Positions 34,724 through 43,028 of a stretch of 64,000 bases of DNA are shown here, in pieces (within the stretch, counting starts at the first letter, position 1; every line of letters starts with the position of its first letter). Location of the stretch: positions 310,001-374,000 of the forward strand of contig NZ_WWCK01000004.1 of NCBI RefSeq assembly GCF_009857435.1, read 5' to 3'. The notes beneath the pieces are model-generated. The model ran no database searches, was not told where the DNA came from, and was given only the letters and a program-made list of their open reading frames with translations. Source of the stretch: Duganella rivi. GTDB taxonomy: Bacteria > Pseudomonadota > Gammaproteobacteria > Burkholderiales > Burkholderiaceae_D. A program made the translations under genes and the position numbers.

Positions 34724-36318
34724 CATTCTGTCCATTCCAATTTCAGATGGGCGCCAATTTCCCTCAGCAGATCGTTTTCGTTGACTGGTTTAGCCAGGAA
34801 GGCGTTGGCGCCAACCCCCAGCGAACGCTCCTCCTCTTCCGGCGTGGAGCTGGCGGAAATCATCAATACCGGCGTATCCGCAGTGCGCGCATCTGCACGC
34901 AAGCGGCGCGTGGTTTCGATGCCATCCATATCAGGCATCACCATATCCAGCAACACCATGTCGGGCCGAATGGCCTGGGTTTGCATCAGCGCCGACGAGC
35001 CACTTTCCGCCTCCACCGTGCGGAAGCCGAGCGAACCCAATAGATCGCGCAGCAGCGCGCGATTGGTAGCCACGTCATCCACCACCAAAATCGTCTTGCG
35101 CGGACCGACGTAACCTGTGGCGATATGCTCACTCGATACTTTTGCGCCTGGCACGCTCACTACTTTCAGCGGCACATCGAACCAAAAGCGGCTCCCCTTG
35201 CCCGGCGCACTTTCCACTTGCAGCACGCCGCCCATCAATTGCACTAGCTGCCTGCTAATGGCGAGGCCGAGGCCGGTGCCGCCGGCGCGGCGCGAGGCGT
35301 CGCCGACTTGCTCAAACGGACGGAAAATAACCTCTTGCTGATCCGCCTCGATGCCGATGCCCTCATCAATAACTTCAAAGCGCAGCCGCGCCACATCAGC
35401 GCCCTGCCCTTGCTCAGCCGGCAGCGGCGCCACCCGTAGACGCACCGCACCGCGGTCAGTGAATTTGAGGGCATTGCCCAGCAAGTTAAGCAGCACCTGG
35501 CGCAAGCGGGTCTCATCCACACTAACGGCTTGCGGCAAGCCCTCCGCCAACTCCAGCTCAAACTGCAAATGCTTTTGCTCGGCACGCACACGCATGATGT
35601 CGGCCACCACCGACAGCAAATCGCCCAGCCGCACCGGCTTGGGATGAAACTCCATCTTGCCGGCATCCACGCGTGACAAATCGAGCACGTCGTTTATCAG
35701 CGCCAGCAAGTGCTGACCACCCTGCTGAATGGTGCTGAGACCCGTTTGCTGCGGCACCGTCAGCGCCTTATCGCGCTTGAGGATTTGCGTGTAGCCGAGG
35801 ATGGCGTTGAGCGGCGTACGCAGCTCGTGGCTCATCGAGGCGAGGAAGGCGCTCTTGGCGCGGTTGGCAACCTCGGCACGCTCCATGGCGGCGCGCAAAT
35901 CGTCGTTAGCTTTTTGCAGTTCGGCGTTGACGGCGGCCAGCTGCGCCGGACTGGGGATGCGCAGCGCAATTGGAATCAGGCGGATCATGGCGATGGCAGT
36001 CACCACCGAGGCGGCGGCAGTGATCGCCTTGAGCGATACCGACAGCACGTAATCCGGCCTCCACACCACCCAGATATCAACCACGTGGGTAGCGCCGCAA
36101 GCGAGAATGAACACGCCGAAGGCGATGAACATCCAGTCAAACGGCATATCGCGGCGCTTGCGGATGAAATAAATCAGGCTGACGGGGATGCTGAGGTAGG
36201 CTAGTGCGATCAAGGCGTCGGAAATCACGCTCGTCCACAGAATGGACGGGATCCACAGAAAACAATGGCCGTGCGGCATAAAGCCTTCGCTGTTGAACCA
36301 GCTGCTAATCATTTCCAT
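34723..36318 (-). CDS. Ethylene-receptor-like hybrid histidine kinase (ETR1-type membrane domain, HisKA, HATPase, REC)
   Basis: 531 residues from ATG 36318, preceded by GGAG; upstream in-frame sequence is antisense tRNA and is not part of the gene. Three membrane helices (about 28-52, 60-82, 92-112) match the copper-dependent ethylene-binding domain of plant ETR1: D34 and Y41 in [13 protein letters not shown], and C74 and H78 in CGATH, with the same spacing as ETR1 Asp25, Tyr32, Cys65 and His69. A coiled coil, HisKA ([18 protein letters not shown]), HATPase ([27 protein letters not shown]) and a receiver ([21 protein letters not shown]) follow. It probably senses ethylene or another small ligand at the inner membrane. 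Confidence 0.93.
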   Translation of the reverse strand: MEMISSWFNSEGFMPHGHCFLWIPSILWTSVISDALIALAYLSIPVSLIYFIRKRRDMPFDWMFIAFGVFILACGATHVVDIWVVWRPDYVLSVSLKAITAAASVVTAIAMIRLIPIALRIPSPAQLAAVNAELQKANDDLRAAMERAEVANRAKSAFLASMSHELRTPLNAILGYTQILKRDKALTVPQQTGLSTIQQGGQHLLALINDVLDLSRVDAGKMEFHPKPVRLGDLLSVVADIMRVRAEQKHLQFELELAEGLPQAVSVDETRLRQVLLNLLGNALKFTDRGAVRLRVAPLPAEQGQGADVARLRFEVIDEGIGIEADQQEVIFRPFEQVGDASRRAGGTGLGLAISRQLVQLMGGVLQVESAPGKGSRFWFDVPLKVVSVPGAKVSSEHIATGYVGPRKTILVVDDVATNRALLRDLLGSLGFRTVEAESGSSALMQTQAIRPDMVLLDMVMPDMDGIETTRRLRADARTADTPVLMISASSTPEEEERSLGVGANAFLAKPVNENDLLREIGAHLKLEWTE

Positions 36319-36394
36319 TTCCCATCTCCGGCATTGTTGAAATGACAGGATTAAGCTTACGAAACTCGCATGGAACATGCAAGCAGAAAAATAC

Positions 36395-36423
36395 TTGCAG
36401 AAAACAACCAATCCCCGTAAAAT
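36395..36423 (+). promoter_or_regulatory. Sigma-70 promoter of tRNA-Leu copy 2
   Basis: -35 TTGCAG (36395-36400), 17 bp spacer, -10 TAAAAT (36418-36423), about 44 bp before the tRNA. The leader AACAACGCAGCAGA is shared with the leader of copy 3. Confidence 0.72.
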
Positions 36424-36466
36424 GCTGGCCTCTGACGCGAACAACGCAGCAGAGAGAAGTAAAAAT

Positions 36467-36551
36467 GCCCACGTGGCGGAATTGGTAGACGCGCATGGTT
36501 CAGGTCCATGTGCCGCAAGGTGTGGGGGTTCGAGTCCCTCCGTGGGCACCA
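36467..36551 (+). tRNA. tRNA-Leu(CAG), copy 2
   Basis: 85 nt with encoded CCA, identical in sequence to copies 1 and 4, anticodon CAG. Confidence 0.97.
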
Positions 36552-36562
36552 AAAATTCCGCG

Positions 36563-36589
36563 AAAAAGCCTCCTTCGGGAGGCTTTTTT
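36563..36589 (+). terminator. Terminator after tRNA-Leu copy 2
   Basis: AGCCTCC/GGAGGCT around TTCG, followed by six T. The same sequence follows copy 4. Confidence 0.88.
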
Positions 36590-36606
36590 GTTTTCCAGCC
36601 CATTCA

Positions 36607-36784
36607 GGGTCAGCTCTGTCATTTGGACAGTCAGGCAAGACATCTGCGAAATATCAATACCTGCTCCAGTATTTTAATCACCAACCACATCCGCAAATCG
36701 CGATTGGCGATGTCGAAATTTTGCGACTTCCTTTGATATTTCTCAAATATGGTCTACCGCTGTCCAAATGACAGAGCTGACCCC
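36607..36784. repeat. Long inverted-repeat element D with 24-bp perfect ends
   Basis: About 178 bp bounded by a 24-bp perfect inverted repeat (36607-36630 and 36760-36783) beginning GGGTCAGCTCTGTC and ending GACAGAGCTGACCC. An inner repeat GAAATATCAA/TTGATATTTC lies inside. No coding frame is convincing. The termini match the shorter elements at 19.9 and 42.9 kb. Confidence 0.85.
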
Positions 36785-36829
36785 GAATTGATGTCGCAGA
36801 AATAATTTCACAAAAGCAGCAATTTGCTA

Positions 36830-36858
36830 TTGACGGGTGCGCGATCGGCCTTTAAGAT
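36830..36858 (+). promoter_or_regulatory. Sigma-70 promoter of tRNA-Leu copies 3 and 4
   Basis: -35 TTGACG (36830-36835), 17 bp spacer, -10 TAAGAT (36853-36858). Copies 3 and 4 are 28 bp apart and are likely one transcript ending at the terminator at 37120. Confidence 0.75.
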
Positions 36859-36911
36859 GCGTGCCTTCTGTTGCAGAACAACGCAGCAGAAAGTAGCGAG
36901 ACAGTATCAGC

Positions 36912-36996
36912 GCCCACGTGGCGGAATTGGTAGACGCGCATGGTTCAGGTCCATGTGCCGCAAGGTGTAGGGGTTCGAGTCCCTTCGTGGGCACCA
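36912..36996 (+). tRNA. tRNA-Leu(CAG), copy 3
   Basis: 85 nt with encoded CCA, anticodon CAG. It differs from the other three by a paired change in the T stem (G to A and C to T), which preserves base pairing. Confidence 0.96.
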
Positions 36997-37024
36997 AGCG
37001 CTGATGACTGTTGATGTTACAAAT

Positions 37025-37109
37025 GCCCACGTGGCGGAATTGGTAGACGCGCATGGTTCAGGTCCATGTGCCGCAAGGTGTGGGGGTTCGAGTCCCTCCG
37101 TGGGCACCA
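37025..37109 (+). tRNA. tRNA-Leu(CAG), copy 4
   Basis: 85 nt with encoded CCA, identical to copies 1 and 2, anticodon CAG. Confidence 0.97.
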
Positions 37110-37119
37110 AGAATTCCGC

Positions 37120-37146
37120 AAAAAGCCTCCTTCGGGAGGCTTTTTT
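37120..37146 (+). terminator. Terminator after tRNA-Leu copy 4
   Basis: AGCCTCC/GGAGGCT around TTCG, then six T. It also lies just beyond the stop of the convergent QorB-like gene. Confidence 0.88.
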
Positions 37147-37155
37147 CATTTCTGC

Positions 37156-38004
37156 TTACAGCGCGGCTTTCACAGCGGCTTCCAGCGAGATGGTTGGGTG
37201 GCCGATCAGCTTGCTCAGGGTGCGGCTGTCATCGAACAGCGCGCCTTTGGCGGCCTGGGCATCGGAGTCGGCGATCAGGTCGGCCAGCGCGGCTGGCAGG
37301 CCAACATTCACCAGCAGTTCACGGTACTCTTGCTGCGGCAGATTGTGGAACGGGATGGTTTTACCGGTTTGACGCGAGACTTCCGCCGCCAGTTCCGCAA
37401 GCGTGAAGCCGGTGTCGCCGGCCAACTCGTACACCTGCTCCACCGGACCAGCAGCGCTCAGCACCACGGCCGCCGCCTCAGCATACTCGGCACGCGCTGC
37501 CGCCGAGATGCGCCCCTCGCCCGCCGCGCCAACCAAGGCGCCATGCGCCACCGCGCCGCCCAAGCTGACGGTGTGATTCTCTACGTACCAGCCATTACGC
37601 AAGAAACTAAACGGCACGCCCGAAGCCCGCACCGCCTCTTCCGTCTCGCGGTGCTCGCCCGCCAAGCCCAGCGTCGAGCGATCCGCATGCAGCACGCTGG
37701 TGTAAGCCAGCAAGCCCACTTTCGCGCGGGCAGCCGCGTCAATCGCATTGCGGTGCTGCGCCACGCGCTTGCCCAGGTCATTCGACGAAATCAGCAACAC
37801 CTTGCTTGCACCCTGGAAGGCCGCATCCAGCGAGGCCGGATCAGTGTAGTCAGCACGGCGAACCTGCACGCCTTGCGCCGCCAGATCGGCCGCCTTGGCC
37901 GGATCGCGCACGGCAGCGACGATCTGCGCCGCCGGGGTGGTTTTGAGCAGGTTGGCAATCACGAGACGGCCCAGTTGGCCGGTTGCAGCGGTTACGACAA
38001 TCAT
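37156..38004 (-). CDS. NAD(P)H-binding NmrA-like quinone oxidoreductase (QorB type)
   Basis: 282 residues from MIVVTAATGQLGRLVI (GGAGG site before 38004). The GxxGxxG-type dinucleotide motif TAATGQLG is at residues 5-12, followed by the atypical SDR layout of the QorB/NmrA family (LLISSNDLGKRVAQHRNAIDAA, YTSVLHADRS, LRNGWYVENH). It probably reduces quinones with NADPH. It is divergent from an HxlR regulator, the arrangement seen for E. coli qorB (ytfG) and ytfH. Confidence 0.93.
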   Translation of the reverse strand: MIVVTAATGQLGRLVIANLLKTTPAAQIVAAVRDPAKAADLAAQGVQVRRADYTDPASLDAAFQGASKVLLISSNDLGKRVAQHRNAIDAAARAKVGLLAYTSVLHADRSTLGLAGEHRETEEAVRASGVPFSFLRNGWYVENHTVSLGGAVAHGALVGAAGEGRISAAARAEYAEAAAVVLSAAGPVEQVYELAGDTGFTLAELAAEVSRQTGKTIPFHNLPQQEYRELLVNVGLPAALADLIADSDAQAAKGALFDDSRTLSKLIGHPTISLEAAVKAAL

Positions 38005-38047
38005 GGAATCCTCCGTTGAAAAATTGATGGGAGCATGATATCGGCTA

Positions 38048-38084
38048 TACTTACGAATTGTAAGTACGCACATTTTAGTAAGTA
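38048..38084. promoter_or_regulatory. Probable HxlR operator between qorB-like gene and regulator
   Basis: The 19-bp dyad TACTTACGAATTGTAAGTA (38048-38066) is followed by a third half-site GTAAGTA at 38078-38084. HxlR/YodB-type regulators bind TACT...AGTA dyads. The site sits in the 97 bp between the two divergent starts. Confidence 0.72.
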
Positions 38085-38101
38085 CCACCGGAGAGCCCAC
38101 C

Positions 38102-38512
38102 ATGACCAGCAAATCCCTGCGCCAAACCATCCAGGCGATGAATCAAGATCCCCAGCGCGCCCAGGTAATGGCCGCCGACTGTCCATCGCGCGCCGTGCTC
38201 GGCCACATCACCAGCCGCTGGGGCGTGCTGGTGCTGGTGATGCTGCTGGAACGTACGCACCGCTTCAGCGAACTGCGCCGCGCCGTCGGCGGCGTCAGCG
38301 AGAAGATGCTGGCGCAAACGCTGGACGCCCTCGCCCACGACGGCCTGGTGTTGCGCGTGGCCCATCAGGTAGTGCCGCCGCATGTCGAGTACAGCCTGAC
38401 GCCGCTGGGCCGCCAAGCCGCCGAACGGCTGGAGGTGCTGGTCGACTGGATCGAGGAGAATTTCCCACTGATCCAACAAGCGCAAGAGGAGTACACGCGC
38501 AAGGCGGCATAA
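38102..38512 (+). CDS. HxlR-family transcriptional regulator
   Basis: 136 residues, single winged helix domain (CPSRAVLGHITSRWGVLVLVMLLERTHRFSELRRAVGGVSEKMLAQTL). The Cys27 in ADCPSR is the residue used for quinone or thiol sensing in HxlR proteins such as YodB. It probably represses the divergent quinone oxidoreductase gene and itself. GGAG precedes the ATG. Confidence 0.93.
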   Translation: MTSKSLRQTIQAMNQDPQRAQVMAADCPSRAVLGHITSRWGVLVLVMLLERTHRFSELRRAVGGVSEKMLAQTLDALAHDGLVLRVAHQVVPPHVEYSLTPLGRQAAERLEVLVDWIEENFPLIQQAQEEYTRKAA

Positions 38513-38587
38513 ACTGGCCGCGCGCGGCGATCTTGTAATACACTGGTTTCCACGCCGCCCTGCGGAGCCGCAATAGACCAAAACCAG

Positions 38588-40789
38588 ATGCCGCCGTTCT
38601 CTCCTGATCAGCCGCACACCATCCTGATTGCCGCCAGCGCGGCATATGACGCCGCCGCGCTCCGACGCATGCTGGCCCGCCATCATTTAAAGGTTCACGC
38701 CGTCACCCGCGGCGACGAGGCGCTGGGCGTAGCGCGCCAGGGCAATGTGGTGCTGGCTTTGCTGGACGTGGCGCTGGCCGGCAGCGCCAGCCTTGAGCTC
38801 TGCCATCGCTTGCAAAAAGCCAGCGACCGGCCGCTGCCGGTATTCCTGCTGTCCACCCACCCGAGCGAGGAAGAACGCGCACGCGCCAATGAAGCCGGGG
38901 CCGCCGCCTACCTGCCGATGAGTTTCCCCATCGACGATATGGCGGAAAAAATCCTGCTCTACCTGCATGCCATTTCGCCCGCGCCGGTACTGGCCGGCAT
39001 GCCGACCATGGCGACGCTGGAAGTCAATTACCACACCATGCTGGCCGGTTCGCCGGACGCCATCCTGCTGATCCAGCGCGGCAGCAACCGCATCCTCGAC
39101 GTCAACCGCCGCACGCGCCAGCTGTTCGGCATGACCGAGACCGAACTGCTGCAAACCGATTTGCTGTCGCTATGCCCGCCGGTGCAGCCGGGCGGCCAGC
39201 CCAGCCAAAACGTGTTTGCCGCCGATCTCGAGCAAGTGATGTCGGGCGAGGTGCAGCTATTCGAACTGGAGATGCTGCACAGCTCCGGCCGCGCCCTTGC
39301 GTGCGAATTGCGCATGGTGCCGCTGACCACGCAGGCACACCGGTTAATGCACGTGCGCATTGTCGACGTCACCGCCCGCAAGCTGGCGGCCGAACTGCGC
39401 GACGGCAAAAACGCGCTGCTGGAAATGATCGCGCGCGGCGCGCCGATGCAGGAGACGCTCGACAAGCTGGTGCGCCTGATCGAGGCCCAGCTGGACGGCG
39501 GCTACTGCACCGTGATGCTGCTCAATCCCGACGGCGTGACCGTGCAAAGCGTCGCCGGCCCCAGCATGCCGCCCGATTACATGAACGCCCTCAACGGCCT
39601 GCCGATCGGCCCGGCGGCCGGTTCCTGCGGCACTGCCATGTACCGCAAGCAAACCGTGATCGTCAGCGACATCCTCAACGATCCGCTGTGGACGCCCTAC
39701 CGCAATGCCGCCCTTCATTACGGCCTGCGCGCCTGCTGGTCGATGCCGATCTTGCAGGACAAGGATAAAGTGCTGGGCTCGTTTGCCATGTACTACCGCG
39801 AAGAGCGCGAGCCTAACGACGATGATCGCCGCCTGATCCACGCCGCCACGCACCTGGCCGGCATCGCCATCGCCAGCACGCACCGCGAGGAAGAGCTGCA
39901 GCGCCACCGCGAGCATCTGGAAGAACTGGTCGCGGCCCGCACCGCCGAACTCCAGCACGCCAAGGAAGAAGCCGAGCACGTCAACGAAGAACTGACCACC
40001 GCGCTGGACAATCTCAGCATGACGCAAGAGGAGTTAGTCCGGCGCGACAAGCTGGCCGCGCTGGGCGCGCTGGTGGCCGGCGTGGCGCATGAACTGAGCA
40101 CGCCGATCGGCAACAGCCTGACCATGGCCGGCAGCATGAGCGAACGCACCGCCGAACTGCGTCACGATCTGGAAAGCGGCCTGCGGCGCTCGGTGCTGCA
40201 AGCCTACCTGGACGAGGCCGCCGCCGCCGATGAAGTGGTGCTGCGCAACCTCAACCGCGCCGCCGCGCTGGTGGCCGGCTTCAAGCGCATCGCGGTCGAT
40301 GGCGGCGACAGCCAGCGCAGCCGCTTTGTGCTCGGGGACGTGGTGGCGGCGCTGCTGGAGTCAGTGCAGGGCGAGGTGCGCCAGCGTGAACTGGATCTGG
40401 TCGAAGACGTCGAACACTGGCTGGAAATGGACAGCTACCCCGGCCCCCTCACGCAAGCGCTGCACAACCTGATCGAGAACAGCCTGGTGCACGGCTTTGG
40501 CGGCCGCGCGCACGGCCAAGGCAGCATCACCCTGTCGGCCCACGACAGCGGCAACGGCGAAATCGCCATCACGCTGAGCGACACCGGCGCCGGCATTCCG
40601 GCTGACAACCTGCCGCGCATTTACGATCCCTTCTTTACCACCCGGCGCGGCGCGGGCGGCTCCGGGCTCGGTTTGTATATCACACACAACATCGTGACCG
40701 GCGTGCTGGGCGGCCGGATCGAGGCGGCCAGCACGCCGGGCCAAGGCACCAGCTTCATGGTGCGCCTGCCGAAAGTGGCGCCCGTGTAG
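38588..40789 (+). CDS. Multidomain sensor histidine kinase (REC-like, PAS, GAF, HisKA, HATPase)
   Basis: 733 residues. A receiver-like domain (10-130, with D near 62 in LALLDVAL, but lacking the usual acidic pair) leads, then PAS (about 145-265), GAF (about 275-430), coiled coil, HisKA (GALVAGVAHELSTPIGNSL) and HATPase (NLIENSLVHG, DTGAGIPADNL, GGSGLGLYITHNI). No membrane segment. A 75-bp gap separates it from the HxlR gene. Ligand unknown; the N-terminal receiver may be non-phosphorylatable. Confidence 0.9.
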   Translation: MPPFSPDQPHTILIAASAAYDAAALRRMLARHHLKVHAVTRGDEALGVARQGNVVLALLDVALAGSASLELCHRLQKASDRPLPVFLLSTHPSEEERARANEAGAAAYLPMSFPIDDMAEKILLYLHAISPAPVLAGMPTMATLEVNYHTMLAGSPDAILLIQRGSNRILDVNRRTRQLFGMTETELLQTDLLSLCPPVQPGGQPSQNVFAADLEQVMSGEVQLFELEMLHSSGRALACELRMVPLTTQAHRLMHVRIVDVTARKLAAELRDGKNALLEMIARGAPMQETLDKLVRLIEAQLDGGYCTVMLLNPDGVTVQSVAGPSMPPDYMNALNGLPIGPAAGSCGTAMYRKQTVIVSDILNDPLWTPYRNAALHYGLRACWSMPILQDKDKVLGSFAMYYREEREPNDDDRRLIHAATHLAGIAIASTHREEELQRHREHLEELVAARTAELQHAKEEAEHVNEELTTALDNLSMTQEELVRRDKLAALGALVAGVAHELSTPIGNSLTMAGSMSERTAELRHDLESGLRRSVLQAYLDEAAAADEVVLRNLNRAAALVAGFKRIAVDGGDSQRSRFVLGDVVAALLESVQGEVRQRELDLVEDVEHWLEMDSYPGPLTQALHNLIENSLVHGFGGRAHGQGSITLSAHDSGNGEIAITLSDTGAGIPADNLPRIYDPFFTTRRGAGGSGLGLYITHNIVTGVLGGRIEAASTPGQGTSFMVRLPKVAPV

Positions 40790-40886
40790 CCCGCCATGAA
40801 GTTTTTTCCACTCCGCAATTGTTGCAGTCGTATAATTGCCGGTATCAGACCGGCAAGCAGCCGGCTTACAGCGGAGACACGCGACC

Positions 40887-42044
40887 ATGCCATCCAATCC
40901 CGTTCCGTCCAGGACAATTAAAGTAGCGCCGCTGCGCTGCGAGTTCTGCGACGCCACGACCGAGACCGAGTTCCTGCGTCACCACCTGGCGATGACGCAG
41001 GCGCAGTTGCGCGTGACCTTCCTGTTCTGCGCCCTGTTCTACCTGTGCTTTGCGGCGACCGACCTGATCTGGGTCGGCTACGAACTGAAAACCTGCTTGC
41101 TGGTCGGCGCGCGCATTGCCGTGGCGGCCGTGGTGCTGACCTGCCTGGCGCTCCTCAAGCGCCGCCCGGACTCGATTCCGTTCACGCGGGTGGCGGCCAA
41201 CATTGTCGAAGTGGCCGGCACGGCCGGCTTCCTGCTGATCGCGGCGCTGCGGCCGACCGAGTTCTCGCTGCACGCGATCTCAATGTCCATCGTCATCATC
41301 GTGCTGTACATCTACATCCCGAACCGGCTGATCTACGCCGTCGCCATCGGCGCGCTGTCGACCGCGATGTTCGTGCTGCTGGCGTGGTGGCTGGGCGCCC
41401 TGCAAACGATGGAACTGTTGACCATGGCAGCGCTGCTGGGCTTGACCAACCTGTTCGGCTACGTGGCGGCGCGGCGCTACCAAATCCTGTGGCGCGAAGA
41501 ATACAGCGCCCAGATGGTGCTGAAAAACCTGTCGGTGCGCGATCCGCTGACCGGCTGCTACAACCGGCGCCACCTGCACGAGCAATTGCTGGAAACGGAA
41601 ATCTCGCGCGCCCAGCGCTACCGGCTGAGCCTGACCGTCATCATGAGCGACCTCGACCACTTCAAGGCCGTCAACGACACCTACGGCCACTACGGCGGCG
41701 ACGCGGTGCTGCAACGCTTTGCCGCCCTGCTGCAATCGATGACGCGCGACAGCATCGACAGCGTGGTGCGCTACGGCGGCGAGGAATTTCTGCTGATCCT
41801 GCCGGAAACCGACCTGGCTGGCGGCGAGCTGCTGGCCGAGCGCCTGCGCCAAACGCTGGCTGACACCCCGGTCGAGCACGACGGCCAGCAGATCCACGTC
41901 ACCGCCAGTTTCGGCGTGGCCAGTGTCGACTTCGCCACCTCCACCCACGAAGCCCACGTCAACATGATCGCGGCCGCCGACGATTTGTTGTACGCTGCGA
42001 AAAACAGCGGCCGCAATCGCGTCTGCGCGCAACAACTGATGTGA
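40887..42044 (+). CDS. Membrane-bound diguanylate cyclase (GGDEF domain)
   Basis: 385 residues from ATG 40887 after GGAG. The N-terminal part has a CEFC pair, then five to six membrane helices (about 45-205). The GGDEF domain is C-terminal, with an intact active site RYGGEEFLLI near residue 297. The inhibitory I-site position nine residues before reads DSID, not RxxD. It should make c-di-GMP from two GTP and may escape product inhibition. Confidence 0.93.
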   Translation: MPSNPVPSRTIKVAPLRCEFCDATTETEFLRHHLAMTQAQLRVTFLFCALFYLCFAATDLIWVGYELKTCLLVGARIAVAAVVLTCLALLKRRPDSIPFTRVAANIVEVAGTAGFLLIAALRPTEFSLHAISMSIVIIVLYIYIPNRLIYAVAIGALSTAMFVLLAWWLGALQTMELLTMAALLGLTNLFGYVAARRYQILWREEYSAQMVLKNLSVRDPLTGCYNRRHLHEQLLETEISRAQRYRLSLTVIMSDLDHFKAVNDTYGHYGGDAVLQRFAALLQSMTRDSIDSVVRYGGEEFLLILPETDLAGGELLAERLRQTLADTPVEHDGQQIHVTASFGVASVDFATSTHEAHVNMIAAADDLLYAAKNSGRNRVCAQQLM

Positions 42045-42047
42045 GAT

Positions 42048-42257
42048 ATGAAAAAGTTCAAACCAAAAGCCATCCTGCTGTTCGCGCTGGCCTCCTGCTG
42101 TGGTTCGCTGGCGGCAGAGCCGGCGCCCTGGTGGAAGTGGCGCAGCAAGATTGATGGCGCGTTCGTCTGCTCGCAAACACCGCTGGGGCCTGGCTGGACC
42201 AAGGCCTACGGGCCATTTCGCGATGCCCGTTGCGAGAAGTTAATTGTTGTTAGATAA
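42048..42257 (+). CDS. Small secreted protein, 69 aa
   Basis: Starts 3 bp after the cyclase stop. MKKFKPKAILLFALASCCGSLAA is a signal peptide; the mature part is about 46 residues, rich in Trp/Lys/Arg, with two Cys (FVCSQ and ARCEK). No family recognised; it may be co-translated with the cyclase. Confidence 0.65.
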   Translation: MKKFKPKAILLFALASCCGSLAAEPAPWWKWRSKIDGAFVCSQTPLGPGWTKAYGPFRDARCEKLIVVR

Positions 42258-42324
42258 TCAAATCACAAAAAGTTCGACCGGAGTTGCTACAAGCTGCATC
42301 CCACACTAATCATGAGGAGACTGT

Positions 42325-42888
42325 ATGTTTACGAACCCAGAACAATTTGCCAATGCCACCAAGGCGCTGTTTGAATTCCAGCTTGAAACCTTCAACACCC
42401 TGACCAGCAAGACCGTGCAGGGCGTCGAGCAAGTGATCGCTCTCAACCTCTCCACCGCCAAATCGCACCTTGAAGACGGCCTGGCCGCCGGCAAGGAAAT
42501 CAGCCAGGCGCAGGATCCGAAAGCCGCGATCAAGCTGGCCGCCGACCAAATCCAGCCGGGCGTAGCGAATGCCGCCGTCTACCAGCAGCAACTGGGCGAC
42601 ATCATTGCCGAGATCCGCGAAGAATTCACCCGCGCCGCCGACGCCCACGTGGCCGAAGCCAAGAGCAACCTGAGCGCGCTGATCTACGACGTCACCAAGA
42701 ACGTGCGTCCCGGCTCGGAAAACGCCGTGCAGATCGTCAAAACCGCGATCGACAACGCCTTTGCCGGCTACGAGCAAGTGACCAAGGCCACCAAGCAAGC
42801 CGTGCAGGCAGTAGAAGCGGAAATCGCCAAAGCCAATGCCTTGGTCACCACCGCCGCGCCAGCCAAACCGGCCAAAGCCAAGAAATAA
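42325..42888 (+). CDS. phaP: Phasin family protein
   Basis: 187 residues, almost wholly amphipathic helix (FTNPEQFANATKALFEFQLETFNTLTSKTVQGVEQVIALN), with an Ala/Lys/Pro-rich tail. This is the standard phasin of polyhydroxyalkanoate granules in Burkholderiales. It coats granules and controls their size. Preceded by GAGGAGA; the next gene is preceded by the repeat element at 42894. Confidence 0.93.
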   Translation: MFTNPEQFANATKALFEFQLETFNTLTSKTVQGVEQVIALNLSTAKSHLEDGLAAGKEISQAQDPKAAIKLAADQIQPGVANAAVYQQQLGDIIAEIREEFTRAADAHVAEAKSNLSALIYDVTKNVRPGSENAVQIVKTAIDNAFAGYEQVTKATKQAVQAVEAEIAKANALVTTAAPAKPAKAKK

Positions 42889-42893
42889 AATCC

Positions 42894-42949
42894 GGGGTCA
42901 GTTCTGCCAATCGCACACGGACTCATGTACCAAAGGCAGAACTGACCCC
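42894..42949. repeat. Inverted-repeat element C
   Basis: 56 bp: perfect 15-bp ends GGGGTCAGTTCTGCC and GGCAGAACTGACCCC around a 26-nt loop. Its reverse complement differs from element B at 19945-19998 by two bases. It sits between phaP and the SOS operon. Confidence 0.9.
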
Positions 42950-42987
42950 GAATATTTTGCTGTACCGGCGGGGGCGAACGCGATACA

Positions 42988-43003
42988 CTGTACATAAATA
43001 CAG
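42988..43003 (+). promoter_or_regulatory. LexA (SOS) box upstream of the VRR-NUC/helicase operon
   Basis: CTGTACATAAATACAG matches the LexA consensus CTGT-N8-ACAG, with AT-rich centre and a 26-bp gap to the ATG at 43029. This is the SOS operator type used by Betaproteobacteria. It indicates induction of the operon by DNA damage. Confidence 0.88.
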
Positions 43004-43028
43004 TTAATCGCCGTTCGTCCCCGCTGCA

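Noticed and set aside
36319..36603. In-frame N-terminal extension of the ethylene-receptor-like kinase (reads ...PTEGLEPPHLAAHGPEPC...)
   Set aside because: This is the antisense translation of tRNA-Leu copy 2, found also at the other tRNA copies. The real start is at 36318 with a ribosome site.
42894..42949. Considered as a Rho-independent terminator of phaP
   Set aside because: The hairpin is long but has no T-run, and near-identical copies occur elsewhere, so it is a dispersed repeat; it may still affect termination.
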